A stretch of DNA of 24,609 bases, from the IMG/VR virus record IMGVR_UViG_3300025301_000108, positions 1-24,609 of that record; one strand, 5' to 3'. Within the stretch, counting starts at the first letter, position 1, and each line of letters begins with the position of its first letter. Below are positions 17,824-24,609 of the stretch, piece after piece. Origin of the DNA: a virus. The position numbers and the translations under genes were made by a program. Under the pieces are notes generated by a model. That model was not told the origin of the DNA. It saw nothing but the letters and a program-made list of their open reading frames with translations, and searched no databases.

Positions 17824-19800
17824 ATGAGTTATTCAAAAAAAAATTTTTTAGATACTTACAATAGATTAGGTATAGAGAATTTACAACGTCAACTAGATGT
17901 AGGTATTCCTAGTTCTAATAATTATACCCCAAACCTTGATTTTTTAAACAGTGCTTGGGAAGATTATTTGTTATACGGTTGCAATTCTTTAAATGGTAAG
18001 ATAATAGAGCTTAACGGGCAGCTGTCGAGCGTTGGCATTAACACTCCTAGTTATAACTTAAACAAAGCACAGACTACTTTTTTTGAGCAGATAGAGGTTC
18101 AGTGTGGTTGCACTAAAGATAACCCAACAATAACACGTACTGCCTTATCCGCGCCAATAGTAAAGGTAATTAAAAAAGTTGAATTTAACAGTGATAGCCT
18201 ACCAGAGACAGGTGGTAAAAAAATTATTGATGTTATTGGAGACAACGAAAGTGTATTTAGCATTTTTGTAACAAACAGTAGCGGTGAGTTTTATGATTTT
18301 GAAACCCATGGTTTTACTTCTACTCAAAAGATATTAAAAAATGCGGTAATAACAGGTGGTAGAAAAGATATTACTGTTAATTTTCCAAGTGTTATAACAA
18401 CAGATATTGTAGATGGTGATTTTAGTGGTGGCGCTACGGCTATAACAATGGATACTGCTGTTGCAACTAAAATGAAAGTGGGAGATAGAGTTACTGGTAA
18501 CGCTGTTTTAAACGCTGGTAGTTTTACTGTTGCTTCGTTAGATAGCACGAATGTTTTTTCTTTGTCTGCTGCCGCCGCTATAGACGACAACACTCCTTTA
18601 AATTTTTCTGGAAACGAGTCTTATGAGGTAACGGTCGTGGCAAACGCAGAACACAACACGGTACATGCTAACTACTCAGAGGTTAGGCATGCTGATAACT
18701 CTATCGATATAAACAACAGCACGGGTTCTAACTCAGCTAATCTAACAAAAAAAATATTTCAATATAAAAATAACGTTGTAAATATAAAAGCTATAACGCC
18801 AAACTCTTTAACTACTTTTACTAGTTTTACTATTGTAAATGAAACTATCACAATAAACAAAAGAGGTGGTACGGTCAAAGTTCCTTTTACTATTACTTGG
18901 ACTGCTAACGCCGCAAAGGCGGTTTATATAAAAACACAGCCAACAATAGAACACATGTCTACCTTTGTAACTCGGACTGTTGGCGCGGCAGCGTTACCAA
19001 TCGTAGGTGAAGACGTTAGTGGATCTACTTTTTACAGATGGCCCTTGGACAATGTTGTCGGGCTGACGAATCGCATGAGGATAGCTCCAGATACAAACGT
19101 TACAGCTTTTTCAATAATTAGCGATTATATAGATGAAACTGAAATAAAAAGTTATAGTGAGGAGCAGTTGTCAAGAAAAACAACAACAGGCCCAACAAGT
19201 CAAACAACACCTCTTCGTGGACCAATTAGTTCTAGCTCACTTTTAAAAACCTCTTACGCTAATGTTGAGGTTCCTGGAGTAGAGTTTACTGGTGATCCTA
19301 CTGTGGTGGATGGGGTTGTGACTTCTCAAGCTGGTAATATTGTTTTAAACAAAAAGCAAGTGGACGCATTAAAAGGTGATGCTATAAAAATTGTAGCCGA
19401 CGGGCCTAGTTTAATAAACGCTTTAACTGGATATGAGTTTAAAGTAACAAACTTAAAGGCCGAGCTAACTAAACCTACTACAACAACCGTGGAGGCTACC
19501 AGCGCACACGCTACTATAAGAGTGGCTGACAGGGAGGGTGTTATTAATAATGTTTCTAAAGTTAGTGGTATAGGTATAGATTCTTCAGTTAAAAACCCAA
19601 CACTTACAACTGGTGGCGGTTTAGATGGTGAGGGTGACTGGATTATGGATACAGTTCAAACTTTAGAAAACGGTATTACGTTAACGCTAGAAAACACAGG
19701 TAGAATAGTAACAATAACTGGAGAAATTGAATTTACAAAAATTGGTGATAATGACGTGGATATATTTTTTGATATAGAACAGTTTTTAGGTACCGCATAA
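17824..19800 (+). CDS. Beta-rich tail-region structural protein
   Basis: The 658-residue product begins with a helical/loop region that would pack against the tail (1-90, with NSAWEDYLLYGCNSLNGKII) and a CxC pair at C94 and C96. It then becomes beta-rich. Residues about 200-263 form a module of the type 'I-T-M-D..KVGDRVTG...SFTVASLDS..FSLSAAAA', which I recall as a repeated structural module in marine phage virion proteins. Around 320-375 an Ig-like stretch is suggested (TITINKRGGTVKVPFTITWT). The C-terminal 140 residues include GDAIKIVADGPSLINALTGY and end in a beta domain, LTLENTGRIVTITGEIEF. It lies eight bases after the hub gene. A tail fibre, spike or hub-decorating role is likely; no collagen-like repeats or lyase motif is seen. 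Confidence 0.72.
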   Translation: MSYSKKNFLDTYNRLGIENLQRQLDVGIPSSNNYTPNLDFLNSAWEDYLLYGCNSLNGKIIELNGQLSSVGINTPSYNLNKAQTTFFEQIEVQCGCTKDNPTITRTALSAPIVKVIKKVEFNSDSLPETGGKKIIDVIGDNESVFSIFVTNSSGEFYDFETHGFTSTQKILKNAVITGGRKDITVNFPSVITTDIVDGDFSGGATAITMDTAVATKMKVGDRVTGNAVLNAGSFTVASLDSTNVFSLSAAAAIDDNTPLNFSGNESYEVTVVANAEHNTVHANYSEVRHADNSIDINNSTGSNSANLTKKIFQYKNNVVNIKAITPNSLTTFTSFTIVNETITINKRGGTVKVPFTITWTANAAKAVYIKTQPTIEHMSTFVTRTVGAAALPIVGEDVSGSTFYRWPLDNVVGLTNRMRIAPDTNVTAFSIISDYIDETEIKSYSEEQLSRKTTTGPTSQTTPLRGPISSSSLLKTSYANVEVPGVEFTGDPTVVDGVVTSQAGNIVLNKKQVDALKGDAIKIVADGPSLINALTGYEFKVTNLKAELTKPTTTTVEATSAHATIRVADREGVINNVSKVSGIGIDSSVKNPTLTTGGGLDGEGDWIMDTVQTLENGITLTLENTGRIVTITGEIEFTKIGDNDVDIFFDIEQFLGTA

Positions 19801-19810
19801 TAAATATAAT

Positions 19811-20194
19811 ATGCCATATACAACAGAAGGATTTATGAATGTAGATTACAACATTAACGAATCATTAGCTATTAATGATTTATTGTGGTGTACTTGCACA
19901 ACTCCAGCGGGTGGAGAAAATTGGAACAACAATATTGGGGGTTCTATTAACTGGGGTGTTGTAACTGAAATAAACCCTACTAATATAGGTTTTAACTTTA
20001 CGGCTGTAAGTAGCACTGGCTTTCCAACAGCACCTTGCCCTGGCACTTGGTTTGTTTCTTTTACTAAAAACGCAGCTTCACAAAAATCCTCAATAAAGGG
20101 TTATTATAACTTAGTTAACTTTGTAAATGATGACAATGATCACGAAGCAGAGTTGTTTGTGGTTAATTCCGAAGTTACTCCTAGTAGTAAATAA
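19811..20194 (+). CDS. Small beta protein of tail module
   Basis: The 127-residue product is predicted to be mostly beta, rich in Asn, Thr, Gly and aromatic residues. It has a CTC pair at C27/C29, a later C75-like cysteine in TAPCPGTWFVSFTK, and a C-terminal strand-turn-strand, KGYYNLVNFVNDD followed by EAELFVVNSEVTPSSK. Similar C-termini (GYY..V.F.N, then AELF.V.SE...SSK) are familiar to me from small proteins beside tail genes of environmental Bacteroidetes phages, without assigned function. It begins ten bases after the 658-residue gene and is followed by the 51-base gap holding a palindrome. It may be a small tail-decorating or trimeric head domain; this is inference only. Confidence 0.68.
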   Translation: MPYTTEGFMNVDYNINESLAINDLLWCTCTTPAGGENWNNNIGGSINWGVVTEINPTNIGFNFTAVSSTGFPTAPCPGTWFVSFTKNAASQKSSIKGYYNLVNFVNDDNDHEAELFVVNSEVTPSSK

Positions 20195-20207
20195 AGAGCA
20201 AAAACTG

Positions 20208-20221
20208 TGACTATATAGTCA
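20208..20221. promoter_or_regulatory. Perfect 14-base palindrome
   Basis: TGACTATATAGTCA is its own reverse complement. It lies 13 bases after the stop of the small beta protein and is followed by A/T-rich DNA without a proper T-tract. It could be a protein-binding site or a weak hairpin; I see no promoter elements next to it (no TTTG-containing Bacteroidetes -7 box). Confidence 0.4.
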
Positions 20222-20225
20222 TAAA

Positions 20226-20245
20226 ATTAAATTAAATTAAATTAA
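20226..20245 (+). repeat. Four tandem ATTAA copies abutting a start codon
   Basis: Four exact copies of ATTAA run directly into the ATG at 20246. This leader has no purine-rich Shine-Dalgarno element. Such unstructured A/T leaders are expected to support initiation in Bacteroidetes; the exact repeat could also vary by slippage and tune leader length. Confidence 0.7.
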
Positions 20246-20656
20246 ATGAAAGATAAATTAATGTTTAGGCCTTTAAATAAAAAGGACTACGAGACTATTT
20301 GTAAGTGGTGGAAATGGTGGAGATGGCCAGAGTTGCCAAGAACGGCTTTGCCAAACAACGGAGAGGGTGGTTTTATGGTGGAAAAAAACAACATACCAAT
20401 AGTTAGTGGGTTTTTGTATATATCTAACTCTAAAATGGCTATGTTAGAGTGGATAGTATCTAATCCAGATTATAGAGAGAAAGATAGACAAAAAGCTATA
20501 GAGCTTTTAATAAATAAAGTTGAAAGTTTTTGTAAAGACGTAGATGTTAAGCATGTTATAACTTTGGGGAGAAACAAACATTTAATAGAAACGCATAAAA
20601 AACTTGGGTGGCACGTGGATAAAAAGTCATCATACGAAATAATAAAAAATATATAA
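20246..20656 (+). CDS. GNAT-type acetyltransferase-like protein
   Basis: The predicted fold is that of Gcn5-related N-acetyltransferases, which transfer acetyl from acetyl-CoA to amines. The 136-residue product is a normal length for a single GNAT domain. It begins FRPLNKKDYETI (beta1-alpha1). The central strands GGFMVEKNNIPIVSGFLYIS lead to MLEWIVSNPDYREKDRQKAI, corresponding to beta4 and the acetyl-CoA pyrophosphate loop/alpha3. The canonical Q/RxxGxG/A is degenerate here (YREKDRQKA). A late VITLGRNKHLIETHKKLGW matches the beta5-alpha4 region with its typical 'xxxxYxKxGF' ending. A striking Trp cluster, WWKWWRW, occupies residues 21-27. Similar short GNAT-like genes occur within structural modules of environmental phages, from memory; their substrate is unknown. 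Given the weak CoA loop it could also be a non-catalytic structural derivative. It sits two bases before the first ejection-like gene. Confidence 0.75.
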   Translation: MKDKLMFRPLNKKDYETICKWWKWWRWPELPRTALPNNGEGGFMVEKNNIPIVSGFLYISNSKMAMLEWIVSNPDYREKDRQKAIELLINKVESFCKDVDVKHVITLGRNKHLIETHKKLGWHVDKKSSYEIIKNI

Positions 20657-20658
20657 GT

Positions 20659-21558
20659 ATGGCAGTAGCAACAGGAACAGCAATATTAATCGGGGGTGTT
20701 ATAGCCGGTGGCGCAGCAATTTATGGCGCTAATCAAGCTAGTAGTAACATGGATGATGCTAATGTATTGGCAGAGGCTAACATGACTTTGCAACAACAAA
20801 TTGCAAATGACCAATTAAAGTTTCAAAAAGCAGAGGCCGCAAAGTTAGAAAAGCAAAAGGATATTTATAGAAGCATGCAGTTTACAAACCCGTATGCAAA
20901 TGTAAAAAATCAATATGCTGACTTAAAAAATCCATACGAAAATTTAAGTATGGAAAACGTTATGGAAGATCTAACGGTTAATACAAAACAAGCAGAATTT
21001 CAAACGCAGCAAGGTGCACAGCAAAGGGCTAACATAATGCAAAGCATGCAAGGCGCTGCTGGTGGTTCTGGTATAGCGTCTTTAGCGCAGGCTATGGCTG
21101 GCCAAGGCGCTTTACAAACACAACAAATTTCAGCTCAAATAGGTCAACAAGAAGCTGCTAACCAAAGGTTGAAAGCACAGGGAGCACAAGATGTAATGCG
21201 TAGACAACAGGTTAAAATGGCTGGACAAGGAGCTGTTGATATGACTAGAGCGCAAGGAGAGGCCGCTGCTGATATGGCGAGACGTGGTGGTGAGGCTAGC
21301 ATGCAAGAAATGGAAATGAGTAGGCAAGCAACTTTACTAGGTATTCAAATGGGTCAAACTTCTGGTGCAAACGCAGCTTTACAACAAGCGTATGCTAACC
21401 AAATGGCCGCAGGAGCAAACCAAGCAAATCTTTACGGTCAACAAGCAGCCGCTCAATATGGTATGGCAGGTGATGCAATTGGAGCTTTTGGTAGTTTTGC
21501 AGGTGCTTATGGTGGTGCTGGTACTGGTACTGGTACTGGTACTAGTACTGTGGGATAA
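20659..21558 (+). CDS. Probable internal virion/ejection protein A
   Basis: This is likely packaged in the head and ejected with DNA, comparable in role to T7 gp14 or P22 gp7/gp20; inferred from composition and context. The 299-residue product starts with a glycine-zipper hydrophobic helix, TAILIGGVIAGGAAIYGA (about 6-23), able to insert in a membrane. A helical segment follows, then a three-fold heptad-like repeat at residues 77-97. From 110 onward it is almost wholly helical and extremely rich in Gln, Ala, Met and Gly, including MQGAAGGSGIASLAQAMAGQ. The end is a Gly/Thr repeat (288-297). The lack of cysteine and the low-complexity helical content are typical of ejection proteins. Two further long genes of the same type follow. 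Confidence 0.72.
   Translation: MAVATGTAILIGGVIAGGAAIYGANQASSNMDDANVLAEANMTLQQQIANDQLKFQKAEAAKLEKQKDIYRSMQFTNPYANVKNQYADLKNPYENLSMENVMEDLTVNTKQAEFQTQQGAQQRANIMQSMQGAAGGSGIASLAQAMAGQGALQTQQISAQIGQQEAANQRLKAQGAQDVMRRQQVKMAGQGAVDMTRAQGEAAADMARRGGEASMQEMEMSRQATLLGIQMGQTSGANAALQQAYANQMAAGANQANLYGQQAAAQYGMAGDAIGAFGSFAGAYGGAGTGTGTGTSTVG
20887..20949 (+). repeat. Three tandem seven-residue repeats within ejection protein A
   Basis: Residues 77-97 read NPYANVK, NQYADLK, NPYENLS: three copies of N-[PQ]-Y-[AE]-[ND]-[VL]-[KS]. The DNA copies have diverged at synonymous sites, so the repeat is maintained at the protein level rather than being recent. Confidence 0.8.
21520..21549 (+). repeat. GGTACT hexanucleotide repeat encoding Gly-Thr
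   Basis: Four perfect GGTACT copies (21520-21543) plus one AGTACT copy encode GTGTGTGTST at the C-terminus of ejection protein A. Because the unit is six bases, slippage changes length without breaking the frame. Confidence 0.85.
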
Positions 21559-21582
21559 TTAAAAAATTAAACAAATATAAAT

Positions 21583-23454
21583 ATGGCAAAAAAAGGAGGA
21601 TATGGAGCAGACACAACGTTGGTAAGCGCGGCTTTTAGGTTAGGGCAGTCTTATGTTCCAAAAGACTATTCAAGTATTTTTGCAAAGCAATACGAGGGTA
21701 TGATTGCTGGTTACAAGGCTAGGTATGAGGCTATGGGTGAAGGTATGAAGTCAATTGGCGAGGGAACTGGAAAACTTTTAAGAAGAGATGCCGATATAAA
21801 GGATAAAAGAGCTGAAGAGCTAAATGAACTAGACCAGGGTTTAGGTTTTGATGATGAAATAAATCAAATTGCAACCGACTACAACGCGGCAGTAAACAAA
21901 GAACAAAAAACCGCTTACGATAATAACGATATATTTCCAAATAAGGCAGTTTTTGATGCTGAAAAATTACAGTTTGAGAGCATAAAAAATCAAATTGAAA
22001 AACTTAATAAAAAAGGAATATTTCTTGGAAAGAAAGGGAAGCAAAAAAGAGTAGATCTTATACGAGAAGCCGTGAAGTTAAGGGAGCATATTAACACAAC
22101 CAGAGGTAATGACGCAGCTTATAACGAAGCTGTTAATAGTTTGCTTGTTGATCAAACGTTAACACACAAAAATAATGCTGATTTACAATTTTTACTTGCA
22201 GAAAAAATAAAAAAAGACGGGGATTTAAGAGATATAGGTGTTACGGTGTTTTTTAAAGATGGTAAAAAACATTATAAGTATCCAGTTGGATTAGCCGCTA
22301 AAATCTACAATAAAATTCAAAAAGATAAAGAGGTTGATCTGGAAGAAAAATATCGTGACGAGTCGCTTTTAGGAGAGGTTACCGTAGGGGGTGGTGATGG
22401 TGGTGAGATAGAATATCTTACTGTAAGTGAAGATCAGTTGTATGAAGGTGTTGTATATAAGGACGATGCGTCAAGGAATACTATCAGAGATGGTCACGTA
22501 AAAGAGGTTACAGATGCCGCGTCAGAACTTAATGCAACTAAAAACTTAGCTGTAAAAAATTATAGCGACATAAAAATACGAACAAAAGAAAATATAGAAG
22601 CAACCTTAGAGGATTCGTCAAGTTATCAAAACTTAACAAACGAAGGTATTTTAATAGGAAACACAAAGGTTAGTTGGAGTAAAGAATTAAACGATGGTCT
22701 AGCTATTGACGAAATTATCATTAATCAGGAGGGTTTGGGTAGTGATATTCTTACGATGGCGGATTTAGATGGTGATGGTGTTATAGATGAAACTGAATTT
22801 GAAAAGTTAAAGGCTGAGAAAGGTAAGCACGATGAGGCTAGGGCTCTAATAATAGACAAGCTTTTAAATCCTCAAACGCCTCAAGAAAAAGAGCTTTCAA
22901 TAGACGCTTACAGTGAGTTTATTTCTGATAAAGCAGAGCAAGTGTTTAATTACACTAGAGAGCAAATGGGTTATGTTTATAATAACGAAAATCAAACTTG
23001 GACAATGCCAAATGATAAAGACCCTATATGGAAACAACTTGGATTTAGCAATATAGATCAGTATCAAAAGTCTGATTATTATAAAGCCAATGTTTTAGGA
23101 CAAGAATTTGTTGGTGGTAAAGCTCAATACCAAATTGGCGGTCCTTCTGGTGAGGTGGTAAACCCGGCAAAAGGACAACCAATGCCTACCGGGTACAAAT
23201 ATGATAAAAAAGGTAATATTCTTTTTGATGATAGTAAGTTTTTAAAAGATATTCAAACAGGAAAACAAACAAAAGATTACTTTGGGAATAGATATGAGCC
23301 AGTAATGAGAGGCAAAAAGGTTGTGGGTTACAAAATATACGATTCTATTGGAAAGGATAAGTATATAACGTATAACTCTGTTGCACAAATATTAGGCTAC
23401 GGCTACCAAGCTGGTTTAAAAGTAGAATTTGACCCAAATAATTACAAAAAATAA
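21583..23454 (+). CDS. Probable internal virion/ejection protein B with EF-hand
   Basis: The 623-residue product is mostly charged helix. The N-terminal segment, SAAFRLGQSYVPKDYSSIFA then YEGMIAGYKARYEAMGEGMK (about 10-60), resembles the start of internal virion proteins. Long Lys/Glu/Asn-rich helices follow (60-250). A canonical EF-hand calcium loop, DLDGDGVIDETE, lies at residues 394-405 with D at loop positions 1, 3, 5 and 9, G at 6 and E at 12, flanked by suitable helices. The C-terminal 150 residues are more beta-like (YFGNRYEPVMRGKKVVGYKI). No transglycosylase or peptidase motif is visible. Its place between the glycine-zipper protein and another long helical protein suggests a set of three packaged proteins. 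A tail-associated scaffold role is the main alternative. Confidence 0.72.
   Translation: MAKKGGYGADTTLVSAAFRLGQSYVPKDYSSIFAKQYEGMIAGYKARYEAMGEGMKSIGEGTGKLLRRDADIKDKRAEELNELDQGLGFDDEINQIATDYNAAVNKEQKTAYDNNDIFPNKAVFDAEKLQFESIKNQIEKLNKKGIFLGKKGKQKRVDLIREAVKLREHINTTRGNDAAYNEAVNSLLVDQTLTHKNNADLQFLLAEKIKKDGDLRDIGVTVFFKDGKKHYKYPVGLAAKIYNKIQKDKEVDLEEKYRDESLLGEVTVGGGDGGEIEYLTVSEDQLYEGVVYKDDASRNTIRDGHVKEVTDAASELNATKNLAVKNYSDIKIRTKENIEATLEDSSSYQNLTNEGILIGNTKVSWSKELNDGLAIDEIIINQEGLGSDILTMADLDGDGVIDETEFEKLKAEKGKHDEARALIIDKLLNPQTPQEKELSIDAYSEFISDKAEQVFNYTREQMGYVYNNENQTWTMPNDKDPIWKQLGFSNIDQYQKSDYYKANVLGQEFVGGKAQYQIGGPSGEVVNPAKGQPMPTGYKYDKKGNILFDDSKFLKDIQTGKQTKDYFGNRYEPVMRGKKVVGYKIYDSIGKDKYITYNSVAQILGYGYQAGLKVEFDPNNYKK
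22762..22797 (+). other. EF-hand calcium-binding loop in ejection protein B
   Basis: The twelve codons give D-L-D-G-D-G-V-I-D-E-T-E, matching the EF-hand loop consensus at every ligand position, including the invariant Gly at 6, hydrophobic at 8 and Glu at 12. Only one such loop is visible, so pairing would require dimerisation, or the site is a single dockerin-like calcium loop. Confidence 0.85.
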
Positions 23455-23458
23455 TTAA

Positions 23459-24609
23459 ATGAACGAGGAATATTTAACAAACCTACACCAACACTTAGGT
23501 GTTACAGATGATTATGGAACTTGGATAAGCGCTGTTAAAGACGATGATGATTATTTAACTAAACTACACTCTAGTTTAGATATTGAAGATGACTTTGATA
23601 CATGGAAAAATAGTGTAATGGGAAAGACAAACGGCTCTGCGGATGCGACTCCAGATGTAGGGCCAATCGTTACGGAGTCAGGTTTGGACGTTGGCACTTT
23701 GGGTTTACCAGAGACGTCTGAAGGGCTTAACACGACTCTACTTGCTATTTCTAACGGTGTTACAAAAAACCACGTTAAAGTTAAAAGTAGGTTAGCTGAA
23801 GAGTATTTTAGTTTAGATAACTTTAAGCAATCAAGAATGAAGGCTGGAAGTGGACTTTCTTTCCAAGGATACGCTAGATCAGAAGAAGATGATTTAAAAA
23901 GTTGGTTTGGAGAAGAAAAATACGAACAGTATTTACAATACAAACAAAACGAAGTTTTTGATTCAAAATGGGTGGATGACGAAATAGTTAAACAAATTGT
24001 TGGTAGTGTTAAACAAGAGGAGGTTGAACAGTATATTAGAAGGCTTGATATAGGTGATATTAAACCTGATTTTAAGGGGCATAAAGACATGGTTGCAGAT
24101 GCTAGAAAAGCGATGCAAGAGGGTGTATTCAATATATTTGATCCTGAAGATGCTAGTATTACTGGTGATGGTCAAAATTGGTTAAAGCAGTATATGGATG
24201 CGTTAGCTGTCGATAAGGCTAAAGAGACTAAACAGAAAGAACTAGGTAAAACTAGTGTTTTTTTTGGAGATAGAGCTACTGATGAGGAGATTATGAAACT
24301 TAGGGTTCAAGATAGTGCGGCTGAAAAAGTTTTAGCTGATTATTTTAACCACAAGTTTGCTGGATACCAAAAAAAATCAAAAGATTGGAATAGTAAGTAC
24401 AATGACTACGTTGAAGTTAACAAGACATATGAACCACAATTTAACCGTATAGGCGCGTCTATAAATGCCCTTGGAAAAGTTGATGAATATTCGTCTAAAG
24501 AAAAAATTGAGCAATACAACAGTTTAGTTGCTGAAGGAGATGCTTTGAAAGCAGAGTACGAAAAAGCTTTGTCAGATAAAAATCTTAGTTTTGAAGATAT
24601 ATCTAACGA
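23459..24609 (+). CDS. Probable large ejection protein C, 3'-truncated by window edge
   Basis: An open frame starts at ATG 23459, four bases after the preceding stop (TAA then TTAA), and stays open through about 383 codons to the window end. The visible part begins with two tandem 27-residue repeats (residues 4-55) with the pattern YLT-x-LH-x-x-L...DD...TW...V. An acidic linker follows, then long charged helices (EEKYEQYLQYKQNEVFDSKW, DEIVKQIVGSVKQEEVEQYI). Large proteins opening with such short acidic LH/TW repeats and continuing as long helical polypeptides are, from memory, the giant internal proteins that close the structural module in Bacteroidetes phages. They sometimes carry peptidoglycan hydrolase or polymerase-like domains further on; none is visible in this portion. 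Role as an ejected or cargo protein is inferred. Confidence 0.8.
   Translation, partial: MNEEYLTNLHQHLGVTDDYGTWISAVKDDDDYLTKLHSSLDIEDDFDTWKNSVMGKTNGSADATPDVGPIVTESGLDVGTLGLPETSEGLNTTLLAISNGVTKNHVKVKSRLAEEYFSLDNFKQSRMKAGSGLSFQGYARSEEDDLKSWFGEEKYEQYLQYKQNEVFDSKWVDDEIVKQIVGSVKQEEVEQYIRRLDIGDIKPDFKGHKDMVADARKAMQEGVFNIFDPEDASITGDGQNWLKQYMDALAVDKAKETKQKELGKTSVFFGDRATDEEIMKLRVQDSAAEKVLADYFNHKFAGYQKKSKDWNSKYNDYVEVNKTYEPQFNRIGASINALGKVDEYSSKEKIEQYNSLVAEGDALKAEYEKALSDKNLSFEDISN
23468..23623 (+). repeat. Two tandem 27-residue repeats at N-terminus of ejection protein C
   Basis: Residues 4-30 and 31-55 align with a period of 27: EYLTNLHQHL pairs with DYLTKLHSSL, and DDYGTWISAV with DDFDTWKNSV. Shared positions are YLT, LH, L, DD, TW and V. 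The copies differ at many synonymous and non-synonymous sites, so the duplication is old. Confidence 0.88.

Noticed and set aside
17824-20194. Polysaccharide lyase or endosialidase-type tail spike
   Set aside because: The two beta-rich proteins show no parallel beta-helix repeat rhythm or catalytic motif that I can recognise.
21365-21562. A + strand frame encoding a Val-Leu repeat peptide
   Set aside because: It is an out-of-frame reading of the GGTACT repeat inside ejection protein A.
23551-24132. A 193-codon open frame on the minus strand
   Set aside because: It lies wholly within the clear coding frame that starts at 23459 and runs to the window end. Its product is Ser/Leu/Cys-rich low complexity and it lacks a leader like those of the real genes.
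1-24609. tRNA genes, CRISPR arrays, insertion sequences, integrase or attachment sites
   Set aside because: The genes leave no gap above 71 bases, and no cloverleaf, direct-repeat array, transposase or recombinase sequence is visible.
1-24609. Genome-wide recoding of TAG or TGA
   Set aside because: All genes have long uninterrupted frames under the standard code and end mostly in TAA; a single TAG at 10403 is not enough to claim recoding.
21583-24609. Lytic transglycosylase or peptidase domain in the ejection proteins
   Set aside because: No lysozyme-like catalytic Glu context, NlpC/P60 or M23 motif is visible in the portions present; the last gene may carry one beyond the window.

Overview
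This window is a stretch of a tailed-phage (Caudoviricetes) genome carrying the packaging, head, neck/tail and probable ejection-protein genes. All fourteen genes lie on the + strand and are packed almost end to end; the longest gap is 71 bases. Base composition is strongly AT-rich. Thirteen complete genes end within the window; all stop at TAA except one at TAG, and none stops at TGA. Start codons follow A/T-only leaders with no Shine-Dalgarno sequence, which is typical of Bacteroidetes genes. Together with the style of the proteins, this suggests a virus of a (probably marine or aquatic) Bacteroidetes/Flavobacteriia host. No tail tube, sheath, tape-measure or baseplate gene is visible, and a giant hub/stabilization-type protein follows an adaptor-type gene. 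The layout is therefore podovirus-like, broadly resembling crAss-like and P22/T7-type structural modules. I cannot assign it to a family from sequence reading alone.

Layout: the window opens inside the large terminase gene (2-2059, truncated at its 5' end). Portal (2065-4482), acidic scaffold-like protein (4510-5688) and major capsid protein (5705-7198) follow. A GC-rich hairpin with a UUCG loop and a T-tract closes the capsid gene. A conserved-looking but unrecognised head-region protein (7270-8118) comes next and ends in a second UUCG hairpin. Then come a 54-residue CxC mini-protein (8170-8334), a neck-type protein (8344-9093), an adaptor-like protein with a probable jelly-roll insertion (9098-10405), and a 2468-residue hub/stabilization-like protein (10409-17815). 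Two further tail-region beta proteins (17824-19800, 19811-20194) and a GNAT-type acetyltransferase-like gene (20246-20656) follow. The window closes with three probable internal-virion/ejection proteins (20659-21558, 21583-23454, and 23459 to the window end, truncated).

How they would work together: the terminase drives DNA through the portal into a capsid-protein shell assembled around the scaffold. The neck and adaptor proteins close the portal, and the giant hub protein with its associated beta proteins forms the short tail and host-contact apparatus. The last three proteins are likely packaged and ejected with the DNA. No tRNA, integrase, CRISPR array, insertion sequence or defence gene is visible. 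The most unusual points are a lone TAG separating the adaptor and giant hub genes in the same reading frame, a Gly/His/Trp-rich insertion in the hub, a canonical EF-hand in an ejection-type protein, a 27-residue tandem repeat opening the last gene, and a FESAG motif shared by portal and scaffold.
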